In this document: positions 42,233-56,272 of the stretch, in pieces | Position numbering within the stretch: position 1 is the stretch's first letter | Layout of the letters: each line of letters opens with the position of its first letter | NCBI GenBank assembly: GCA_964035545.1 | Contig: OZ037767.1 | Location: 15,495,498 to 15,559,497, forward strand | DNA from: Bugula neritina | Lineage: Eukaryota > Bryozoa > Gymnolaemata > Cheilostomatida > Bugulidae | Length of the DNA stretch: 64,000 nucleotides | Direction of reading: 5' to 3' | Position numbers and translations under genes: made by a program | The notes under the pieces: generated by a model | Told to the model about the DNA's origin: nothing | Seen by the model: the letters and a program-made list of their open reading frames with translations, nothing else | Databases searched by the model: none

Positions 42233-45200
42233 AGTTATGGTGTCTAATACCTTGATTGAGAACTGTGAAAATCATTAGATTTAGTGATAACAGACTACCA
42301 CTGTAAGTCTGTAAGTGCTTTAGAGTTTAGTACTAGATGTACCACAAGTATCAATGCTTTAGGTTTTTATGGTGTTAAATACTCATTGTTCTTACAATCA
42401 ACTATGAAACCTTGTGAGTCTATGCCTAGTAGATGCGTTACTGATAAATAACTAATAATATCTGCTTGTTATATGGGGAAGAATTTTTTGCATAGTAATT
42501 TCTCTCGTGTTTGTATTTTGATTTTTCTAATTTCAATATACTTAAGAAATATCCTGGAAAGCATTTTTTGCCAGTTCATTTCTTCTCTTTATTTCTTGTT
42601 CATTTTAACCATGCGATATCAGTTATTAACTCTCCAAGGTATACTGTTTTAATTATTCGTTGCTCTGGTGTAGCATCTAGGATGGTGTTGATTTTAAGTG
42701 TGGTGCAGACTTTTTGAAAATCATGGCTTTTGTTTTAAAACCTTTCTTATCCATATCACAAAGTTTTCTTGCTTGTTTACCGCAATGAGTCTTAATCTAA
42801 ATAAAAAAGCAATATTTGATCAATTAAATTTTCAATCTGAAATTGGTTTTCAAACTGCTTTTGCCATTTAGTGTTCTTTTGCTGATGCTATATTAATGTG
42901 ATTTTAAAAGGGAGTTTGCTGCGTTATTAGATGTACTTATAATATGGGTATTTAAGTTCAATGGGAATATAAATATCCTTTTCATTATTGAAATGTTCAC
43001 AATGACAACTCTGTTCATAGCTGCTGACTACAACTTAAAAGTTATCTGTTTGGAATGATTTTTATAGACTCTTGATAATGATGAATAGGCTATAGCTATT
43101 CCCTGTGCTTGCCACAACTTGAGACATTGACTGAAAGGAGTATGGCAGAAGATGACGTCAGAAGTGATGCTGCAAAAAGTTGAAACTTAATAAATAAAGA
43201 TTGAAGCTGCGTGAAAAGTAGGTGCATCTTACATATTTATTAAAATTCTACATCAATTTGTATTTATTCATAATACCTATTTGAAAATTCCCTGACACAC
43301 TATATTTATACAGCATTACAATATATAATTATATGTAATATCTTAGTTCTCATCTGTTTGTGGGTTGCATGTTCAAACAATTTTGTTTTATAATAATTTT
43401 CTGCAAATGCAGTCATGCTCAAATTTCTTGGACACCCATAGATAATTTTTGGTTTTGTTGGTAATTCATGTTTTCCTCAGTATTTATGAGGTAATATAAG
43501 ACAATGTACACACCAATTAAAAGCTAAATATGCTCTCAACATGTTTTAATTTCTGTGAAAAATTGCTATAAATCTGTTTTTAAGCATAGCTCTCTGGAAT
43601 TACAGTGGTAACCCTGAGAAAGGCTATTGAAATTCATATCGTATTGGCGAGGGTGGGGATATAGTTGAACCAAAAATTGTGTTTTTTAGCATGACTTGTA
43701 GAGAATTATTTTGCCAATCCAAAGACCATAACCATAAAAGTCAGTCATATGTTGCTGTCTTTGTCCTTTGAAATCAAATGTGTAAACATTTTACTCACTA
43801 ACATAGAGCCCATTTTTTTACTAATTTTTTTTTACAACGTGCCTCTGTAGGGGGCAGATTGAATCGCTCTGTGAAAAAGTTGAACCAGTACCATTTATCC
43901 TATAATATAAATTGTTTTACCACTTTTGCAAGTTGAAAAAAAATTATGAAAGATTGAGGATAAAAATCAATCAAAAAATCAGAATGAACTGGCATAAACA
44001 AATGGTAGAAACTCTGGATATGATCTGTGACGGTTACCGTTTATAATTTCATTAATGGGCAATGCAAAAAACTCTTTAAAACCGATGCGGTTATAGTAGC
44101 AAACTGATAAGAAAGCTTTCAAATGCTGTTTTCTTGTAATTCTTCTTTAAACTAATCACATATATGAAGTGGGGTTCTCCCATATGACATCAAAAATACG
44201 CGGCATGGTTGAGCATAACCAACTTTTTTAGAGGGCTGTTTGAGGCTCTCAATTTGATTGCGTATGATTTACAATACAATACAATTTACCAACTATTGTT
44301 CGATGGTCACATGTCTTGTTTTATTTTTTCATCTTTTTTGTTTTCAATATGAGCAAACAAGTAAGAATTGTATGGGTACGTTAAATTATTATTTAATTTT
44401 TCAGAATATTTCAGTTGGTGGCCACTATGGAGGAATTGAATGGAAAGCTGCAAAGACGGTTTCAGGCACTTATATGTAAGGCATTGGATATGGAGAGAGG
44501 GAGATCTGTGCTTATCCTTATATAATGCAAGTAAGTTAATTAATGTATTGCTGGCTTTTATTTATATGCATATAAAGTTTGTTTAGTGACTATTTGTGCT
44601 TGAAATTATTTGCAAAATTTAATTTGTCCTCTGCTTATAAAAATCTATTCAGAACTTTTTGCCTGTAGAATCTTCAACGTTTTAATTATATTTTTGTGGA
44701 GTTTTAGAAACAATTTCTTGGTACACAATCTGTTGCTACCAATGTAAGGTGACGGTACTTCTCTTGACTTCTAAAATGGAAGCAAAGCTTGTTTCCTCTC
44801 ACAATTACTTTTTGAGTGTGATGTTCGCTAAGGCACACATTTGAACATGTCAGTTACTACACTTTAATAGATGTTTTAGTATTGAATATATTTTAGTTTT
44901 AGGTAACATGAAATATTGAAAATAATGTATGCGAATCTGGTGAATGTTTAGACTTCAACTACCCCTATGCAAATGCAGGTTTAAACCATATAATCAAACT
45001 AAAAATCAATTATTTTTCTTTATAGTTGATTTCTAGTTTTTTAGGTGAGAACTTGTTTTGTTTTGTTAAAAATTGTGGTTGGAAAATATCCTTATTCACC
45101 AGGCCACAGCTGCAACATTTACACTGCATGTCATCGTGATTTATGATTGAAGGCTAAGTGCAGTGGTAGAGTGTGGCAAGGCATAGGTCTAAGTACTGAA

Positions 45201-45993
45201 GAGACCACGGAGCAGAAAAATATTTATATCTCAAGATGTGGCTTGATTACACAGCATATGAATTATGATGGTAACAAAATATATGCCTTTCAACTTTAAA
45301 GTTTTTTTAAGCTTGCATTAATCTTATTCAAGATAGTATCTGTCCAAGCATTTAACAGCACATTGTATAAGGTTTTGCAAATGTTATTTAACTTTGTTTA
45401 CTACTTGTTTTTTGCTATTTTCAACAACTCGAACATGCCGCCAGTTTTTGTAATTTTCAAACAAGAAATTTCACAAACTCCATCAAATTGATTCAAATAG
45501 ATGTTATATGCACTATGCAGTTACAAAAGAATATTTTATTAACTAATTATGAGTCATAGTGTGTTGTAAAAATCTAAAACTTAACTATGTATTATTATGT
45601 CTCGTAAGACTATTTTTCAAAAAATTCTAAAGGGTTTTATTTATATATAACTCAAAGCCTGCAAAGTTTTTTTTTGTCCAAAGTTCTTATTGTGACAATT
45701 AAAAGTCGCATCATAGTTTTTATTCTGTTGAATTACTTCATCACCCTTCGAAATTATTTCTTTCACTATGATTATTATAGTTGCTACCTATGATTACTTA
45801 ATTCAACATATATTCTTATTGTTATCAATTTTTTTTCATAACTGTCTTAATTCCATTTTCAAAAACTTATTTAAAAATGATATTAGCAAGTTGAATAGTT
45901 AGTTAAATGTGGCTTCAGATGCCATACGTGCATACATTGTCACTTTTTACATAGGCAATCATTGTATTTCCTAAATTAATTATTTCTTTTTAG
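42233..45993. other. AT-rich stretch, one doubtful exon-like segment
   Basis: Mostly featureless. At 44405-44530 a good acceptor (TTTTTCAG) precedes a protein-like segment (MEELNGKLQRRFQALICK...) that meets TAA just before a donor (CAA/GTAAGT). Its phase does not fit the next candidate exon, so it is not called. Confidence 0.4.
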
Positions 45994-46084
45994 TTTAAAA
46001 TGAACTACTCGATGGCTGTTGTGGTGAAGCTGAAAAATGCTGACATAGAAGATGTAATGGAAAGACTTTGTTTTGCTTGTCCAG
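45994..46084 (+). CDS. candidate first coding exon of a second small host gene
   Basis: Acceptor TATTTCTTTTTAG, ATG at 46000, then 28 codons (MNYSMAVVVKLKNADIEDVM...) and one base before a clear donor (CCAG then GTAAAT). Continued through 46440 (weak), 46863 and 48224 the frame holds and gives about 95 residues. No family is recognised. Confidence 0.38.
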
Positions 46085-46439
46085 GTAAATCATTTGTACA
46101 AAATTAAAAGTCTATTATGATAACAGATGATCTAAAAATAAATTGCATATCTTAAGGCTTAGTGGTAATATAATATACTTTGAGCACAAATTTAAAAGAT
46201 TAAAAAGCCCTGCATTGCTTACCTAGTATATTATCTCTTTACACATATTAGAAAAAGAAGTCATCATAATTTTTTTACTACAGAACATAGTCAAATTATT
46301 ACATTTACTTTTACATGAATAATCAGTTTCTCAGTTTTTTTTCTTTATCTTCATGAACAAGCATTAACTTTGAAGACCTAAAAATAATGCACACAATTTT
46401 GAGGTATTTTTCTTCTTAAGTGTTTAAAATGTTTGACAG

Positions 46440-46462
46440 TTGGAAGAATATTTGGACATGAT
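46440..46462 (+). CDS. possible 23-nt exon linking 46084 to 46863
   Basis: Acceptor GTTTGACAG and a weak donor (GTCAGT) bound a segment that adds eight codons (VGRIFGHD) and converts phase 1 to phase 0, exactly what the next exon needs. Very short, so it may be chance. Confidence 0.18.
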
Positions 46463-46862
46463 GTCAGTATGTTTCCTAGTTTTTCATATGGTTGAACTTG
46501 ATTTTTGTCATCCTCCTATACTCCTTAAGTGTGGAGTCCTGAATGTACACTTTTACTACGCTATTGTTCAGGGTTGTTTTAATTTTACTCTGTTACTTTA
46601 CTATATTTTAATCAACAAACCCCTAATTTATATTGATGGTATTTATGGTTATATTTTAGTCAAGCTGACCTAACACTTGTTCAGTTCAGGCTCATCAATG
46701 TATGTTTGGTTTAGAAAATTAAACTGCAATGTGAAGTATTCAGACTAGTTACTTAACTAAAAAATGCACTAAATGCAAGGAAATATTATGTTAATATTTG
46801 TTACCATAGTTCATTTCAAACTCATACATGTGATCAACAAAATACTTCATTTTGTTTTGCAG

Positions 46863-46948
46863 TGTAATCAAGATGAAATTATGAATGATGAAATTATGGA
46901 TGGCAGCCAATTTATTTTGACTATCAGACAAGGACTACAGTTTTTATG
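46863..46948 (+). CDS. candidate internal exon of the second small host gene
   Basis: Acceptor TTTTGTTTTGCAG, 28 codons (CNQDEIMNDEIMDGSQFILT...), two bases, then donor GTAATT. The split Trp codon is completed by the G that opens the exon at 48224, a good phase match. Confidence 0.42.
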
Positions 46949-47451
46949 GTAATTTCAATTTTTGAATATATCTCTTATATTATACATAAAATGTTCACCT
47001 TCTGCTTTAATTTGCAGCCAGGTTTTACTCATGGCTGCTGTATTCAAGTCACCTCATCACACAGCCAATCTACAAGACTGTCATAAAAGTTGCTATTATA
47101 TTTTTTCACCAATTAATTAAAAGAAATAGAACTTCGGCTTCACAAGTGGTGTCACTCTCATACTCATTGTTTTACTTAATTTTGCCATCCTCCTATTCTT
47201 CACTGTATTCTTTTAGGTCGCAGTGTTCTGCACTAATCTATGATCTCTTTTGATTTTTAACCCCCATGTTTAAATGTTTTGGTCTTGCTCTCTTTCTCTG
47301 GAGTTTCACACTGATGTAGCTGATTCCCTTCTTGTTTTATTGTTCTCTGCTGCATAGGTGCCCATATTATTCCAGCCTTCTCTTTCCCACAAATATAGTT
47401 ACTGCATTTACTGCCGCCCTGTCTCAGATCCCTTCATTTCTGGGGACGAAG

Positions 47452-47928
47452 CAATATTCCGAAGGCCCATTGCTCCGAAGGTCCATTAGTCCGAAAATTA
47501 GTACACACAGGCATCCTCACTGAGAATATCATTAATATCACTCACAATTCAGTTTAAGTTCTTGCTATATTATTGATCTGTGGGTGGCATGCTGTTTGCC
47601 TATTTGTGATTGTTTAGCCTGAGATTACACTATGATCAATAAGGGCTGTATCAACATTCCATTATGGCTGCTCCATAAACAAAGTACACACCAAGCTATT
47701 CATTAGCCTGTCACCTCGCAAGCCTGTAATTAATAATGTACCGTACGCATAATCATGTTGATAGATGATGTAGCAAGTAGGCAACACACATGCCACCCAC
47801 AGAGCAATAACATAGCTAGAACTTAAACTGAATTGTAAGTGAAATTAATGATATTCTCATTGAGGATGCCTGTGTGTACTAATTTTCGGACTAATGGACC
47901 TTCGGAGCAATGGGCATTCAGAATATTG
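47452..47928. mobile_element. 477-bp foldback element with long terminal inverted repeats
   Basis: The first ~165 bp and the last ~160 bp are imperfect inverted copies. Outer ends read CAATATTC.GAA..GCCCATT and include CTCCGAAGGTCCATTAGTCC. There is no coding capacity, so this is a MITE or foldback type. No clear target duplication is visible. About 260 bp of its left part, inverted, matches the right part of the insertion at 61353-62108, so both belong to one repeat family. Confidence 0.8.
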
Positions 47929-48223
47929 ACTAGTTACCCTCATTGCTTATGTAGCACAACTCATCTCCATGAAACCTAATTGATCCTCTAGGTACTAAGA
48001 ACTAGGGGCTGTCTGCAGTCATAATTTATTGCCAAAAGACATTGTCAGTCAAATGCACATTTTATATCAGCATTTTCAATTTTGTTGGAGTCTTCTTGAT
48101 GGAGCCTTACCCTATTTCTTTTTCTACCCCTGTTTTGCATACTCTGTTGCTATGTGTCACTTCAATGAAACCATCGCCTCAACTTATTTAGTTTGACTGT
48201 TGAAATATATTTTGCTTTTACAG

Positions 48224-48314
48224 GTCTAAAAGAAAGTGGCCATTTGAGTTTAAGTGCAGCTTCACTATTGACAAGAACATCTACGTTAGAGAAGAAAAGC
48301 ATCTAGCTATATAA
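48224..48314 (+). CDS. candidate last exon of the second small host gene
   Basis: Acceptor TTTTGCTTTTACAG, then a frame completing Trp and reading SKRKWPFEFKCSFTIDKNIY... to TAA at 48312. The composition is convincing and the phase matches the exon ending at 46948. Product unknown. Confidence 0.42.
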
Positions 48315-48319
48315 TTAAG

Positions 48320-50840
48320 ATGATTTGCAGTGATTTGCACCCTGATGTTACCCTACCAGTGGTTCTGTTGTCATACTATTGTTCTTTCATACCTTTGTAC
48401 TTTTTATTGTAAAGAGCTAGGCTTGAGCTCTGTAATAGGCAAGCCTACAATATATATTGACTGACCACAAATATGTCATCTCTCTCTCTCACATAATCGC
48501 ACTAGCATTGGTTCCAAAAACTCACACCTTAGTAATTAGATGCATAGCACAAAATTTTAGCAATAGGAGTATTGGTAAATTTTCCACATGAGTGGTGAGG
48601 AAATAACACTAACTTGAGACATTTCTAAAACTATGAACATTGCTTTGCAAATAATCTGTACAGACCAAAAAGCTATACTTATCGTCTTTTATTCAGTGCT
48701 ATAAGCCGGTATTTTTCAGAATTTTGGCCACAGCAAAGTGTTTTGCCTTTTTTTTGTACACATAATATTTGATTTGGAAAACTTGGAAGCTGCGGCTTAC
48801 ATGCACTGCATTTCATCATTCTCATTCAGAAATGAATTTCTCATCACCTCATGGAACTAATTACATACCAAAAGAAACCACAACTAATATGTTACTGCAA
48901 CTACGAATTCACACAATGCTCAGTCATAGAAGCAAGTAATAGAAATCTCAATGTCAGCCCTGGTCAATATTTACCTAAATGGCAACAAACAAATTTTACT
49001 GCACCATTTCAACAAGTTAAGAGGTAAAACGCCTATTCTTTTAATTTGATTGTTCAGCTTTATTTTATTTTTAGGTTGTGCTGGCTGGTGCAATAAAAAT
49101 ATATTTGGAAAGGCTTTAGTTTTATAGAGGAAAAACAGTGAAATAACTTTCGTTTTACCATGCACCCCTAATCAACGCTGTTGCAGTTTAAGAGCTTAGG
49201 CTAATAAAGTTTCTCAGCTAATTAATCCCACCTGCACACATCTTTACACATAATTATCAGTCATCTCAGCACCATGCAGTTTTTAGTTGCATATTTCAAG
49301 TTATTCTTTTATTGTAAATTAAGAGATAAAAACAAAAACTGCAGGGCTTACCTACAGCCAAGTAGAGAAATATTCAATGTGCTGTCAAAGGCAAACAAAC
49401 AACACGAACTATTATAATATGATATTAACTATATGCACATGTGCTATGCTTCTATTTATTTTTGAATTTTGGCTCAGATATGCTAAATACTCAAACTTGG
49501 CTTACTTCTTTTTCTATTCAGCTGTATAAGTCAATAGCTAGTATTTTAAGAATAAAGTTTCTACTTAAATAGAATTTCTATAGGGTAGTCTTTAGTATTA
49601 TACATTTTTTGTCTGCTAAAATTTATGTGCAAAGTAATATTTATAGTACTGTTTTGAAAGAATAACACACCATTTGGTGCAGGAATGTGGTCCCTATAAA
49701 AATGCAAGTGTTGGTGATGGAAGTAGTAAACCAATTGCTACTGCAAGTGTAGAGTAGTGTGACTTTCAGCCATGACAGAACGTACTTCAGAGCGTAATGA
49801 CATAGCATAACGTCAATAGTTGTGCATTACATGGATTAGTTGCCTGCTGGCCCGTTTGTAACACATTCTGTTAGTGCAAATAGTCGTAAACCAGTAGGCC
49901 TAATGGGGCTGCATTCGCGAACTATTAATAGTTAACATATTATGCCGACCACACTGTCATTAACCTTTGACCATATTAATTGTTTTCCATATGCCTATTG
50001 TGAACTGAAATATTATGTTAGCCGCAACGCGTTTGGTAAGCTTATCAGTTTAGCTTTAGCTATATAAGTACTTGTAAGCTCGCATGCTCCAGGCAATACC
50101 ATGGTAGGCCAACTGCTAGGACCATGACTAGTGCAGCCACAATTAATGTAACCAACCAGTTTTGACTGTATAGTGTGGCCATATGTTTGGCTTTGTTGGT
50201 ATTTTGTCAGAGTGCAAGTCTCAACTGATGCCATAAATTGCAATGTGAAAACTATCATGAATCAAGTAATATGTTAGTAAAGATATGCAAAACTGTATAG
50301 CAAGTCACAAAGTTATCTCAAAACAATCAGGGTTTCAAATTTCATCACTGATGGCCATAGCTCAAGCAAGTTGAATGTCATTGCAACAAAAGATATAAAA
50401 AATGAAGCAACTTGTGTTCTCCAAAAAATTAGTTATTGTACAAAATTTACATCTAATATTAGTTTAGATCTTTTCATGATTTGCTGACGTAAACCTAAAA
50501 TTGAGGCTGCATGTGTTCTTAAACCAAAGTGTGCTCACCTATAAAAGATAATTTGACTTGTCAATCTATTATCTAGTACATCAGTACCATAGCTCTGACC
50601 ACTGGCTGTGCCTTAGTAATAATATACAAACTACTTATTTCTAACTGTTAGTTCATTTAATCAAGATACCTTTACAAGTAGCAACGGAGTCATAGGCTAA
50701 TTTTAAAACAAGATTGCAATCCACTGCTAGTGAACACCCTGATGGAATATAACCCACTCATTTCTCTAGCTAAGGAGTCTAGCTGCATGTTGTTTATATT
50801 ATTATAATATAGTTGCTCATGTATTAGCTTTCTTCTGCAG
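48320..50840. other. AT-rich stretch without a supported gene
   Basis: I see no convincing exon, repeat boundary or RNA gene. Short open frames here are consistent with chance. Confidence 0.45.
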
Positions 50841-50842
50841 AT

Positions 50843-50915
50843 GATGAATTGGCTTAGTGGTAAACAGTGTCTCCTATGCACCCTGTAGGTATGGGTTCAA
50901 GCCTCAGCAAAAGCA
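50843..50915 (+). repeat. tRNA-like sequence, probable tRNA-derived SINE head
   Basis: An A-box-like TTGGCTTAGTGG (50849-50860) and a B-box-like GGTTCAAGCC (50894-50903) are spaced as in a tRNA gene, with an A-rich stretch following. A full cloverleaf is not evident, so a SINE or decayed tRNA is more likely than a working tRNA gene. Confidence 0.45.
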
Positions 50916-51375
50916 AATTTTTTTACAATCTACTCTTGCCAAATACTTCCACTACATTTTTTATACTAATTTTACACAATGATATGCGTAATAATAGTGA
51001 TGGGTCAAATATGACTATAACTGTAGCATTTCTTTCACTTTTCAAATATCATTCAACATGCAGGTGGACAATATATATAGTACATGCATATTAGTTAGAT
51101 ACTGAACACTAGGCTAAATATAGTGTTTAATTAATAAGTAAATATTGAGAGTTGGTGCAATAATAGAGGAATTAAGTTATGTTCTTGTGATTACATTTTT
51201 ATTAACCCGCACCCTACGCTAAAATTTATTATCCAGATAAGGAAGGTTAGGCTATCAAAGCTTTTAAATTACTGCACAGAAGTGTAAAAATAGCAGCCTA
51301 GCTATTTCTTCTTGTAATAATGAAATGACATTCATTATGTATATAGGCATATATATCGTCTATACCTACATACAT

Positions 51376-51565
<190 letters not shown>

Positions 51566-51797
51566 TTTTTTTTTAATTCTGTTACATCATATTTTAGCTT
51601 TAAAACATGCATGTTATGTGCATTTGTTTATCACACCCATGCAGTAAATATGTCAAAAATTCCTTACTTTTGGTACCTAAAATTTCTTTTAAAATATAAG
51701 CAGCTATATATAGAGCATTTTTTCAAGTTAAAAAATATGTATATATATTTTTTAACTATGTTTTAAAAGGAATACAAATATGTAAACCCCAAAGCAG

Positions 51798-51957
51798 TGA
51801 TTGCCTTCTTTCAATGCCATATTTTTGATGACACTAAGAAAGAAGGTGATAATGCAACTCCTAAGAGCATGTTGCACTATGTCGTTCCTCTGTTTGCGAG
51901 TATACCATTTGTATTAATGTATGAAGTCTTCAACATATATTTCAACTTATTTTTGCA
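51798..51957 (+). CDS. possible exon between two microsatellites
   Basis: Acceptor-like CCCCAAAGCAG, about 53 open codons with protein-like content (IAFFQCHIFDDTKKEGDN..., then a hydrophobic VVPLFASIPFVLMYEVF), and a possible donor (TTGCAA/GTAACT). No partner exon is identified. The hydrophobic half could be a membrane segment. Confidence 0.2.
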
Positions 51958-51995
51958 AGTAACTCGTGACAGTAAACTATATGCTTGCCTTTCTT

Positions 51996-53733
<1,738 letters not shown>

Positions 53734-53900
53734 GCCAGATGTATGCTGGTTTGCAGGATGGCAGAGAATGCTTCTGTGGTACAACCTTTGACCTCTATGG
53801 AGCTCTAGACGAATCAAGTTGTAGCAGTAGATGCACGGGGAATACAAGTCAGATATGTATGGGGGAAGATGGGCAAACAGTGTATACAGAGCACTGTCAG
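53734..53900 (+). CDS. exon encoding the C-terminal half of a WSC domain
   Basis: Acceptor CTTATTTTAG, a frame reading MYAGLQDGRECFCGTTFD, then Cys-rich CSSRCTGNTSQICMGEDG and VYTEHCQ, and a perfect donor (CAG then GTAAGA). YAGLQ.G.ECFCG...C...C.GN..Q.C is the signature of the WSC carbohydrate-binding domain found in extracellular and membrane proteins. The exon needs one base from its predecessor and ends in phase 0. It may belong to the same gene as the exon at 56273, but that exon needs phase 1, so an intermediate exon or another splice form is required. Confidence 0.72.
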
Positions 53901-54336
53901 GTAAGATGAGACATTTTTAGATAAAATGAGAAAAAATCTTTAAGTAATACATGGAATTAGAATTTTTTAATCTTCAAGACATCAAGTTTTATTTAACCAA
54001 GTATTTAATTTTGCAGATGATAATAGTTTTAAAAAATTGGCTGATAGCGAAATAGCTTTTAAAGGAATATTAAAATAATTAAATTCAATTACGAAAGTTT
54101 GAATGATTTGACCGTACTTCTGACAAAAAATAATAATACCATAATTATTTAATTATTACCAAATAATAATTTTTTTAATCTATAGCTACATTGTTTAGTT
54201 TATTTTCACATTCTTGTAAGTAACAGTATGGTATAGTACAGTATATAACATGTTTTTTGTTGAATCGTGTAAAATTCTTGTTACTTTATGATAAATTATA
54301 ATAACTTTGCTGCTTCCAATATGCTAAATAAATGTA

Positions 54337-56107
54337 CAGTGCTGTGAAAAAGTTTAAGGACGCCTCATTGTTTTCCATAATAGCAATGTTCCAAGCTAAT
54401 TTCAAGGCATAACAAAAGCATTTCCATATAGGCATGATGTCTATCAAAATGTTCCTCAAGATCTTCTTATTTCATTTATATAAATTATTGGTGTTTTTTT
54501 CACTTTCTTCCAAAATTTGAGTGAAACAATGAGATACTATGCATATATGGGAATTATTCAATGTTTTCACAATTTGTGTGTACTGTAGGACATCAGAATA
54601 GTTTACTTGAAATATAGAAAAATATTGTTTGTGAATTGTTATACACATTATAGCAGCATTGCAACACACAGTGCTTTAAATTTTAGTATCAATGTTTTGT
54701 TGGCCAGCCTTTATTCTCAATCACAAGTCGACAGCGAGGAGGCATCGACTCGTACAGCTTCTCTAATTCGTTTTCAGCCACGACATGATGCCATGCATGA
54801 ATTACAGGCTCTATGAGTGTCACCTTAGTTGTTGGCTTCTGTGAAGTACTATTTTAGTCATTCTTGACCATGAATTTCTTATTGGGTTTAATTCCCAGCT
54901 TTGTGCTGGCCACTTAAGCATTGAGACCCTCTGCTTTTTCATCCACTCTTAAACAGTTTTTGCCCAATGGCATGGTGCATTGTCATCTTCAAATATGTTA
55001 ATTTCATTTAAAAAGAAGTTTTTTATGATTGGAAGAAGTGTAGCATTGAAATTCTCCATATATTTTGGAGCATTAACATCATTCCAGAGCAATTACTGAG
55101 TTGACCTACACCTTTTGATGTTATACAACCCCAGAACATAACACCGATAAGGTGCTTAATTGTTCGAAGAATACATTAGGGGTTATATTTCTCATACTGG
55201 TATCTTCTAACAAAACAGTTTCCAGCATGATTGTTTACATTAAATGTGGATTCATCTGAAGTAATTACTTTTTTGTAATCATTCACTATCTAACTACCAT
55301 GCTCCTTGGCCCACCGTAGCCGGTTTTTTGCTACTTCTCGGTTAGTAGAGGCTTCCTTCTTGCTTTGCAACCTCGTAGACCATGGCTCAGCAATCTTTGC
55401 CTTATCTGGGATGCCGAAGCTGCTGTTCCTGTTGATTCTGGGCATTCTTTGCTAACTCAGAACTTATTTTATGACGATCCTTCTGTCTGATCCTAATGAG
55501 AACCTTGTCATCTCTAGGTATGCTTATTCTTGGTCGTCCACTTCCAGGTTGATCTGCTACACTGCCAGTCTCCATGAACTTCTCGATAATTTGATGTACA
55601 GTTGTCTTCGCTTTGCCAACCTTTTCAGGTAATTTTCTAACTAAATAACCTTCCTTACACAAGAAAATTATTACAAACCTTGCTTTTGAAGTAAGATTTA
55701 CATCTCTCATTTTGTCTATGGCAGCACCTAAGTGGACGCCATGTAAAAGCTTACAACTGAATGACAGATTTTAAATTATGAAATAAAGTCATACTTTATG
55801 ATATCATGATGCCATGCACAAAGTCAAATTTCACTGTTTAGCCTTTTGTGGTTATCATAAGCGATAAACTTTGGAAACATAAAAACACAGGAGTTGCGCT
55901 TTCCTAGCTACTTGTGTGGTTAGCCCGAAAATGGGTAGAAAACATTGCAGCAGTAAAAATTTATGAAGTAGAAATTGTAGTGCACATTCTAAAGATCATA
56001 TTGATATATAGAACTTGCAGGAAAGTACTAAGAACTTCCAAGAAATGCCTATTAAACAAAATACAGAGAAATTTCTGCAAGCGTCCTTAAGCTTTTTCAC
56101 AGCACTG
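54337..56107 (-). mobile_element. Tc1/mariner-type transposon, decayed
   Basis: 1,771 bp between TA dinucleotides (54335-54336 and 56108-56109). Terminal inverted repeats of about 27 bp start CAGTGCTGTGAAAAAG and continue to TTAAGGACGC with one mismatch. The transposase is on the minus strand and broken. The element lies in the interval between the WSC exon and the NHL/PAN-like exon. Confidence 0.88.
54720..55710 (-). pseudogene. Tc1-type transposase, inactivated
   Basis: The N-terminal part (55710-55402, 102 codons) has the paired-type helix-turn-helix region (FLCKEGYLVRKLPEKVGKAK, then SGRPR). Downstream the catalytic region is readable only across frames: SDEST holds the first Asp near 55255, FEDDNAPCHWAKT the second near 54990, and the NPIEN block has become NPIRN near 54890, so the catalytic Glu is replaced by Arg. 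Several stops and frameshifts confirm loss of function. Confidence 0.78.
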
Positions 56108-56272
56108 TACATATCTTTAGTATGTTCAAGCTTGCTGACCCAAATAATTATGTATGTTTTAAGATATATGTAATACATATTTATTTATTTAGTAATATTT
56201 ACTTCTGTGTTTTTATGAGTTTCTAGAATCATACTTTTATTGTTACATTATTTATTATTGTGCTATTTTTAG

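Noticed and set aside
44405-44530. Exon-like segment with MEELNGKLQRRFQ
   Set aside because: The frame hits TAA before the donor and neither possible phase fits the next candidate exon.
45150-45225. tRNA-like GCAGTGGTAGAGTG segment
   Set aside because: An A-box-like motif is present but there is no B-box at proper spacing.
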